Source: Pleurodeles waltl (Eukaryota > Chordata > Amphibia > Caudata > Salamandridae). From it: 64,000 nt of DNA. The notes beneath the pieces were generated by a model. It made no database searches and was not told the origin of the DNA. It was given only the letters and a program-made list of their open reading frames with translations. A program made the translations under genes and the position numbers. The stretch is from positions 219,677,442 to 219,741,441 of the forward strand of contig NC_090450.1 of the NCBI RefSeq assembly GCF_031143425.1, read 5' to 3'. Positions 56,601 through 64,000 of this stretch are shown here, piece after piece. Numbering within the stretch: the first letter of the stretch is position 1; every line of letters begins with the position of its first letter.

Positions 56601-56820
56601 CATACCTGTTTGGCACTCACTTCATTGTTCAGACAGACCACAAACCTCTACTGTGCTAAAACAAATGAAAGGTGAAAATCCTACATTTTTGAGGTGGTCC
56701 ATATCCCTACACGGAATGGACTATACAGTGGAACATAAACCTGGGAGTACCCACTCCAATGCAGATGGACTCTCCAGATATTTCCACTTAGACAATGAAG
56801 ACCCATCAGGTAATGCCTAG
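53675..56820 (+). pseudogene. pol: Pol of element D: PR end, IN, RT, RNase H
   Basis: A 994-residue frame (53675-56659). It starts with the protease end VDYLLGNDL, then a Glu-rich spacer. The integrase zinc finger has HDIPLAGH near residue 189 and CKSCETC after it. The integrase core has Asp260 (VGVDIVGP), Asp320 (VVSDRGSNF) and Glu356 (GLVERFNKT), a DD35E spacing, followed by a GPY/F-like segment (KWSGPHIIVEKKGEV). Reverse transcriptase has FCVDYRGLNQ near 672 and YLDD near 771. RNase H has QTDASELG near 921 and AIEREAFAV. A one-base deletion near 56655 ends the frame; the remainder (KQMKGENPTFLRWS to FHLDNEDPSGN) continues to 56820. Integrase lies upstream of reverse transcriptase, the reverse of typical gypsy elements. 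All catalytic residues are visible. Confidence 0.93.
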
Positions 56821-56838
56821 TCTTATTGTCCTTTGTTT

Positions 56839-56857
56839 GGGGGGGGGGGGGGGGTTG
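56839..56857 (+). other. Element D polypurine tract (G16)
   Basis: Sixteen consecutive G followed by TTG directly before the 3' LTR. Confidence 0.8.
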
Positions 56858-59854
56858 TGTAGGAAAGTACCATCTTGCCTAGCATGTTACCCCCATTTTT
56901 CACTGTATATATGTTTTTTTAGTTGTATGTGTCACTGGGACCCTGACAGCCAGGGCCCCAGTGCTCATAAGTGTGCCCTGAATGTGTTACCTGTGTTATG
57001 ACTAACTGTCTCACTGAGGCTCTGCTATCCAGAACCTCAGTGGTTATGCTCTCTCATTTCTTTCCAAATTGTCACTAACAGGCTAGTGACCAATTTCACC
57101 AATTTACATTGTCACACTGGAACACCCTTATAATTCCCTAGTATATGGTACTGAGGTACCCAGGGTATTGGGGTTCCAGGAGATCCCTATGGGCTGCAGC
57201 ATTTCTTTTGCCACCCATAGGGAGCTCTAACAATTCTTTCACAGGCCTGCCACTGCAACCTGAGTGAAATAACGTCCACGTTATTTCACAGCCATTTACC
57301 ACTGCACTTAAGTCACTTATAAGTCACCTATATGTCTAACCTTTACCTGGTAAAGGTTGGGTGCTAAGTTACTTAGTGTGTGGGCACCCTGGCACTAGCC
57401 AAGGTGCCCCCACATGGTTCAGGGCAAATTCCCCAGACTTTGTGAGTGCGGGGACACCATTACACGCGTGCACTACACATAGCTCACTACCTATGTGTAG
57501 CTTCACAATGGTAACTCCGAATATGGCCATGTAACATGTTTATGATCATGGAATTGCCCCCTCTATGCCATCCTGGCATTGTTGGCACAATCCCATGATT
57601 CCACGGGTCTCTAGCACAGACCCGGGTGCTGCCAAACTGCCTTTTCAGGGGTTTCACTGCAGCTGCTGCTGCTGCTAACCCCTCAGACAGGTTTCTGCCC
57701 TCCTGGGGTCCAGCCAGGCTTGGCCCAGGAAGGCAGAACAAAGGACTTCCTCAGAGAGACAGTGTTACACCCTCTCCCTTTGGAAAAAGGTGTTAAGGCA
57801 GGGGAGGAGTAGCCTCCCCCAGCCTCTGGAAATGCTTTCATGGGCACAGATGGTGCCCATTTCTGCATAAGCCAGTCTACACCGGTTCAGGGACCCCTCA
57901 GCCCTGCTCTGGCGCGAAACTGGACAAAGGAAAGGGGAGTGACCACTCCCCTGACCTGCACCTCCCCTGGGAGGTGCCCAGAGCTCCTCCAGTGTGCTCC
58001 AGACCTCTGCCATCTTGGAAACAGAGGTGCTGCTGGCACACTGGACTGCTCTGAGTGGCCAGGGCCAGCAGGTGATGTCAGAGACTCCTTCTGATAGGCT
58101 CCTTCAGGTGTTGCTAGCCTATCCTCTCTCCTAAGTAGCCAAACCCTCTTTTCTGGCTATTTAGGGTCTCTGCTTTGGGGAATTCCTTAGATAACGAATG
58201 CAAGAGCTCATCAGAGTTCCTCTGCATCTCTCTCTTCACCTTCTGCCAAGGAATCGACTGCCGACCGCACTGGAAGCCTGCAAAACTGCAACAAAGTAGC
58301 AAAGACGACTACTGCGACACTGTAGCGCTGATCCTGCCGCCTTCTCGACTGTTTTCCTGGCGGTGCATGCTGTGGGGGTAGTCTGCCTCCTCTCTGCACT
58401 AGAAGCTCCGAAGAAATCTCCCGTGGGTCGACGGAATCTTCCCCCTGCAACCGCAGGCACCAAAGAACTGCATCACCGGTCCTCTGGGTCTCCTCTCAGC
58501 ACGACGAGCGAGGTCCCTTGAATCCAGCAACTCTGTCCAAGTGACTCCCACAGTCCAGTGACTCTTCAGTCCAAGTTTGGTGGAGGTAAGTCCTTGCCTC
58601 CCCACGCCAGACTGCATTGCTGGGAACCGTGTGTTTTGCAGCTACTCCGGCTCCTGTGCAATCCACAAAGATTTCCTTAGTGCACAGCCAAGCCTGGGTC
58701 CACGGCACTCTAACCTGCATTGCACGGCCTCCTGAGTTGTCCTCCGGCGGTGTGGGACTCTCTTGTGCAACTTTGGGTGAGCACTGTTTCACTCCACTTT
58801 GTAGTGCCTGTTCCGGCACTTCTGTGGGTGCTGCCTGCTTCTGAGAGGGCTCATTGTCTTGCTGGACACCCCCTCTGTCCCCTCACGCAATTGGTGACAT
58901 CCTGGTCCCTCCTGGGCCACAGCAGCATCCAAAAACCTTAATCGCAAGCTTTGCAGCTAGCAAGACTGGTTTGTGGTATTTCTGCAAGAAAACACTTCTG
59001 TATGACTTTTCACGATGTGGGACATCCATCCTCCAAAGGGGAAGTTTCTAGCCCTTGTCGTTCTTGCAGAATCCTCAGCTTCTACTGTCCAGTGGCAGCT
59101 TCTTTGCACCCACAGCTGGCATTTCCTGGGCATCTGCCCACTCTCGACTTGATCTTGACTTTTGGACTTGGTCCCCTTTCTCCACAGGTACTCTCGTCTG
59201 GAAATCCATCATTGTTGCATTGCTGGTTTTGGTCTTTCCTGCAGAATTCCCCTATCACGACTTCTGTGCTCTTTGGGGAACCTCAGTGCACTTTGCACTC
59301 ACTTTTCAGGGTCTTGGGTTGGGCTATTTTTCTAACCCTCACTGTTTTCTTACAGTCCCAGCGACCCTCTACAAGGTCACATAGGTTTGGGGTCCATTCG
59401 TGGTTCGCATTCCACTTCTAGAGTATATGGTTTGTGTTGCCCCTATCCCTATGTGCCCCCATTACATTCTATTGTGACTATACATTGTTTGCACTGTTTT
59501 CTATTGCTATTACTGCATATTTTGGGATTGTGTACATATATCTTGTGTATATTTGCTATCCTCATACTGAGGGTACTCACTGAGATACTTTTGGCATATT
59601 GTCATAAAAATAAAGTAACTTTATTTTTAGTATATCTGTGTATTGTGTTTTCTTATGATATTGTGCAAGTGACACTAGTGGTACTGTAGGAGCTTCACTC
59701 GTCTCCTAGTTCAGCCTAAGCTGCTCTGCTAAGCTACCATTTTCTATCAGCCTAAGCTGCTAGACACCCCTATACACTAATAAGTGATACCTGGGCCTGG
59801 TGCAAGGTGTAAGTACCCCTTGGTACTCACTACAAGCCAGTCCAGCCTCCTACA
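56858..59854 (+). mobile_element. Element D 3' LTR
   Basis: TGTAGGAAAG to CCTCCTACA, 2,997 bp, colinear with the 5' LTR. The covarying stem-loop (about 57473-57500) has one mismatch here. The poly(A) hairpin (59605-59630) has AAAGTAAC in place of AAAGTACC. Confidence 0.93.
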
Positions 59855-59859
59855 CACAG
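59855..59859. repeat. Target site duplication CACAG (right of element D)
   Basis: Exact match to 48560-48564. Confidence 0.95.
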
Positions 59860-61906
59860 CTCAGATCAATTGTACTTTGATACTGTCCTCTGACCCCTGT
59901 TTCTGTAACTGTTCTCTCGGCTGTAGTCTTCAACTAAACCAACTGTTCCTGTTTTGCAAAACTCCTCTCGTCTCTTGTTTTTCCAAGGTAATTTCACATT
60001 TGAGCAACTCTACGCTGGTGTTTCCAGATCTGTTTAATCTAATTATGGTGGCAAAGAAATCAGCATCATAAACAAATTTTAGACTACACAGTGCAAACTC
60101 GTGGCATCTCATAATGCCTTCACTAGAATTAGGATGAAGTTTCAGCCACAATAAAGTGCTCACAAGTTTACACATATCCCCCTAAAGCTCTTCACATACC
60201 TGAAATACAAACCGATTACATGCAAACGTGGCAGAACCCATTTCTAACTAAAACCCCATATAACCTGATACCTTGTATATTTAATGTTGTGATGGGCCTG
60301 CATTTTAAACCACCTCGCTTTTCCGATTCTTTACAGTAATAAACTTAGACATGCACCCAAAATCGAACCCTCCTATATGTCTTTAGGTTTACATTTGCTT
60401 TTCCTGTATTGTACATACTGTACTAAACTTTATTACATCACATATAATTAATACCACACCCACTACATCAACTTAAACACTACATCACAAGGTAGGCTGA
60501 AGAAAGTAAATGTAGAGTTAAGAATTGTAATTATATACTTACCTTAGTGCACCATAGAGCCAGACAGCAAGATGGCTGCAGCGGTGTGAGGCTCTGCTAA
60601 CCGAGCTGTGAATCTGGCATACATTCGTCCATAAACCGGATCAGTCTCTTTGTAAATTGACAAAAAATGGACCTGAGATGGTGTGCTGCCGAGGGATCCA
60701 TTTGCTGGCAGTGAGGACACAACAGAAGGCACATAAAAGGATTGCAGCCTGCGATTCTGCAGCAAGTAGCAATTTGAATTGCGACCCACGTAGGTGCCGT
60801 GGGACTCACTGTGGACACCTGGCAGTGAGCACAGACAATTGCTGAGCATTCCAACTGCTCAAAGGCATAAAAAATAGGATGCATGTGGAGGAGCCAGCAG
60901 CCCACGCAACTGTTTCAGTTGTGAGCTGAGGCCTGCTCAGGGCTACTGGGGAGGAAAGGCTGCAGCTTCTGCTACAGGGCTGCTGGAGAAAACAGGAGGG
61001 TGTGAACCTCCCCCCACACAAGAGCAGGCACCACTTTATAAAAGAATCTCCCAGCTAGGGGTTGTCTGAGTTCTGGCATGTGGACTGATTCTCATTAGGC
61101 TCCACGGGCTGTGTTCAGTCTCTGCCATTGAGTTGTTGATGGGAATTGATTTTGGAACAAATAATTGGTTCAATTCGGATTGGGGGAAGGAATGTATATA
61201 AATAGGTAAGCACAGGCAAAATTATTTTTAAACCTTTAGTTAAAGTACAAATAAATAAACATATGAAGATGAAATGCAAAAAGATGGTTTGTTCATAAAA
61301 AAGTCATAAAAACAAATTGTTATTGAAGTATTATGGCAACACTCAGTAAGTGCATTGAGTGTAACAGTATAGTGAAGTCTACAGTGGTAAAAGAAAAAAG
61401 GTGCAAAGATTTATACCAAAATACAAAAGGATGTTTCAGCTCCATTGGTTATATTGACCAGGGTCATCATCAGGGCAGTTGTTGAAAGGCACTTGAAAAA
61501 GAAGCAATCTAAGACATCAAAAAAAGAAACATAGAAAGAGTGTGGTCACCAATCGTATAAATGATTAAAAAACAAAACCATAAATAACTTGATGAAAAGG
61601 CTTACCTAAAGGAGTAACAAAGGTACTAAATATGAATATTGAAGGGGCAACAACCTGTATTGGCCAAGGGAAAACAAAAAACAAACCTAGATAAAACTGA
61701 ATGAATTGGCAAACAATCTAACTCCTAAAAACCAATCGATTGCCACAATGTCAGCCAAATTACAAATCATAATATACCTGGACGAGAACCACATGAAATA
61801 TTCAAGGAATAATTATAAACTGAAAAACAGAAACAACAAAGGTAAGCGTTTGTAAAACATGTATGTCTAACCAGGCACCAACCCAATGCCAGAACTAAAA
61901 AATAAC
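59860..61906. other. No gene seen; copy 2 of 35665-37711
   Basis: Duplicate of the unannotated stretch in copy 1, with scattered substitutions. No conserved frame of note. Confidence 0.5.
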
Positions 61907-61909
61907 TAA

Positions 61910-62063
61910 GGGTCTAATTTAGACCTTGGGGAATGAGACACTCCATCACAATGGTGACATGTTTCCAGTCCGTCTAAATATAAATCCCAGAGGATATGAT
62001 GGGATTGGAAATTCGTCACCGTTGTGATGGAGTAACTCATAGACCAAGATCTAAATCTGGACC
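61910..62063. mobile_element. 154 bp MITE with TAA duplication (copy 2)
   Basis: Counterpart of 37715-37868, with TAA at 61907-61909 and 62064-62066. One inner arm has changed (ATGAGACACTCC for ATGAGTTACTCC). Confidence 0.8.
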
Positions 62064-62066
62064 TAA

Positions 62067-63002
62067 GCAGTGGCCTTACTGGAAAGCGTAGTCCAATAGG
62101 CAAAAAACATCCCACTGATGGGATAGACGACATGCAAAAATGGAAACCTCACAGCATGTATATGAATGTGAAACAAAGTACCAGTACTATTCAGAACCCC
62201 AATTGCTAAATGGCTACTGATGAACTGTGGCTTGCCGTATGCTAAAACTAAAGGACACAGCCAAAGAGAAGGCCCACTTCTTTCCTGATCCCCAGTTGCC
62301 CAACAAGTTCTGCTGGAAACTGCTAGCTGTGCCACTGATGAAGTAGACTCTGCCCTGGGAGCCACCTCAATGCCATTGATTGAGCTCTGAGTCAGCCGTT
62401 CAGCAATTAATGATTTGGAATCCTGTGTTCATAAATTGTTACTGACAACTTTGGATGGATATGCACTTAGATCCTTGTGGTCTACTATTCTTGAGTGTTG
62501 ATTTTTTTAAAACATGCTTTTATTCGGTTTTGCAACAAAATTATGTCATTGAGATACTGCACATTCAGCGACTTACCAAGCAGGGCAATCAAAGGGCATA
62601 GCACGACTGGCAACAGGATAAGTAATGCACAAGAAATCAAGTGCATATCAATAATCATTACAACTGGAAAAATGAGACCACAGATATGAAAATTTATAAA
62701 GAAGAAAAAAAAGGCAGCTCAACCGGGATCAGCCCTGCGAACAGGAGAGTGGCCGGGAAGTGAGAATAGAGGTCATTTTATTAAATTAACAATCTTCCAA
62801 GGAGAGGGAGAGGGGGTGCGAGAGCCATCTGTCACTCACCCTGTGCACCACCTCAACTCCCAGAAGTACTTCACAGGTAATGCTCAAACATTCTCAGGTG
62901 TGGACCCATTCTTAGAAACAGTGGTATGGGGCCCCACTGAGTTCAGACCCTCAGAAACTGTACATGGGGTGGGTGCCACCAGGACAACCTCTGACAATTT
63001 CT
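62067..63002. other. No gene seen; copy 2 of 37872-38807
   Basis: There are short unsupported frames only, with substitutions relative to copy 1. Confidence 0.5.
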
Positions 63003-64000
63003 TCAACATGGACTCCATATGTCTAGATCCCATTTGGCATTGTTATCAGTACGCACTTCACGCAGGTGCTTCTTCTCCGCTACGCCCCATTCCAGGACAT
63101 CTGTTAGGCACTTGCTACCCACTGGGCTTGTGGAGTGCACCCAGTGTATAGCCACCCTATGTTTAGCCAAGACCAGATCCAACAAAGCGAATCTATGGTG
63201 GATTTGGACCCTAAGTGGAGGTGTCGGGAGCACCCCAAACAAACAATGCTCTATGGAAGACTCAATCGCGACCTGGGTAACCTCCCACAATGTCTGCAGG
63301 ACTTCCCCCCAGTACCCACGCAGGGCTCCATAGTCCCATGTCATGTGAAGAAAGCTTGCCTGTGTCGTTCCACAGTGAGAGCAGGCTGCTGAGAAAGCCC
63401 TGACAATTCTATGAGGAGACAGAGGGGTTAAGTACGCCTGTAGGGAGTACGTAATAAAACTGCATGAGTTTGAACCTCGCATTGCTGGCCACCTCCCTAA
63501 CATGGGCAAATTCTTGCTTCCAGGCAATCACTGAAAGGCCAGTCGTCAGCACCTCCGCCCACATATCTTGGACATCTGTTGTATCTGTGTAATGATCTCC
63601 CTTAAGGGCAATATAGAATTGTGATATCAGGCCTCTGAATGACTCAGGGTCCAGTATCATCTGCAGAATCTTGGACTCCACAAGCTCTGCAGGGAATGTC
63701 AGCCAAATCTTGCAAATGACTGAATATATCCGGCGCCTCCGCCATCGTGAGGAATACACTGTTATGGAATCGGTCACCAACTGGTTTACATCCGCCCGCA
63801 TTCCAATTTGTCAGATCCATCACCGACTGGATATCTGGGATAGGTTTCAACCAGTGCAAGGGAAGAATCTTGGCATGGGGGCCAGCGCAACACACATGTT
63901 ACAACCTGCTCCCACACCATGACCACCTGCCTGAGGTTGAAGGGGCAGTCGGTAGGAACACCCGCCCCTAGCATATGGCAGTGCAGAAGGTCTACCTCAT
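63003..64000 (-). pseudogene. Second L1-type ORF2 remnant, copy 2 (cut by window end)
   Basis: Counterpart of 38808-39803. The 229-residue frame of copy 1 is split here into 63801-63409 and 63527-63003 by a 4 bp insertion near 63441 (CCTGTAGGGAGTACG versus CCTGGAGTACG). The Cys-His motif is CSHCGTTQASFLHM. Confidence 0.8.

Larger units (their letters stand above)
48565..59854 (+). mobile_element. Element D: near-intact Gmr1-like gypsy retrotransposon
   Basis: The element is 11,290 bp with paired ~2,995 bp LTRs, exact 5 bp duplications, primer-binding site, gag-protease, pol in the order IN-RT-RH, and a G16 purine tract. The LTRs differ by about 2-3% by eye over short stretches. Only three clear lesions separate it from open genes: a TAG in gag, a frame change in a G-run, and a one-base deletion in RNase H. 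It is absent from the duplicate locus, so it inserted after the duplication. Confidence 0.95.
40378..64000. repeat. Tandem segmental duplication, copy 2 (continues past window)
   Basis: Colinear with 27639 to about 39803. Length is increased by the MITE at 45742-45896 and by element D. The window ends about 570 bp before the expected end of the unit. Confidence 0.93.

Noticed and set aside
1..64000. CRISPR array, tRNA or rRNA gene, bacterial operon
   Set aside because: No regularly spaced short repeats, no cloverleaf with A and B boxes that I could recognise, and no rRNA-like segment; composition and content are those of a large eukaryotic genome.

Overview
This window looks like repeat-dense, non-genic DNA from a very large vertebrate genome, most likely a salamander. 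The grounds are nested Ty3/gypsy-class LTR retrotransposons with about 3 kb LTRs, a decayed Harbinger DNA transposon with related MITEs, L1-type LINE remnants and a retrovirus-type gag relic, with no recognisable host gene. The salamander assignment is inference from repeat content. I see no bacterial operons, rRNA, tRNA gene or CRISPR array. Almost every long reading frame is retroelement-derived or lies fortuitously inside an LTR.

Left part (1-14775): the end of an LTR and an open gag-protease frame (element A, + strand) abut element B on the - strand. B has a full LTR (2684-5650), then gag-protease with almost no pol, a 1 kb Harbinger-type MITE at 8220-9219, and a 5' LTR cut at 11889. There it is joined head to head to a + strand LTR end (11890-12547). 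A 5'-truncated Harbinger element with a Myb-like gene and a DDE transposase follows (12548-14775).

Middle (14776-40377): about 2 kb of featureless DNA leads into a - strand L1 remnant. That remnant is split by element C, an 11,185 bp retrotransposon (16961-28145) flanked by the 5 bp duplication ACTTT. The rest of the L1, SINE-like repeats, a degenerate retrovirus-type gag, unrecognised sequence, a TAA-flanked MITE and a second L1 remnant follow.

Right (40378-64000): the block 27639-40377 is repeated in tandem with a unit of 12,739 bp. The second copy begins inside the 3' LTR of element C and has gained two insertions absent from the first. One is a 155 bp MITE at 45742-45896 (TAA duplication). 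The other is element D, an 11,290 bp retrotransposon (48565-59854, CACAG duplication). The first copy preserves both empty sites, so the order of events can be read: element C, then the duplication, then the MITE and element D.

Elements C and D carry gypsy-type enzymes in the order protease, integrase, reverse transcriptase, RNase H. This is the order of the Gmr1-like clade and is otherwise typical of Ty1/copia. Their Gag combines an N-terminal SAP-like motif, a coiled coil, a SCAN-like capsid segment and a zinc knuckle. The first roughly 740 bp of the LTR is a string of inverted repeats, one of which shows compensatory changes between subfamilies. Element D is nearly intact, with three obvious lesions.
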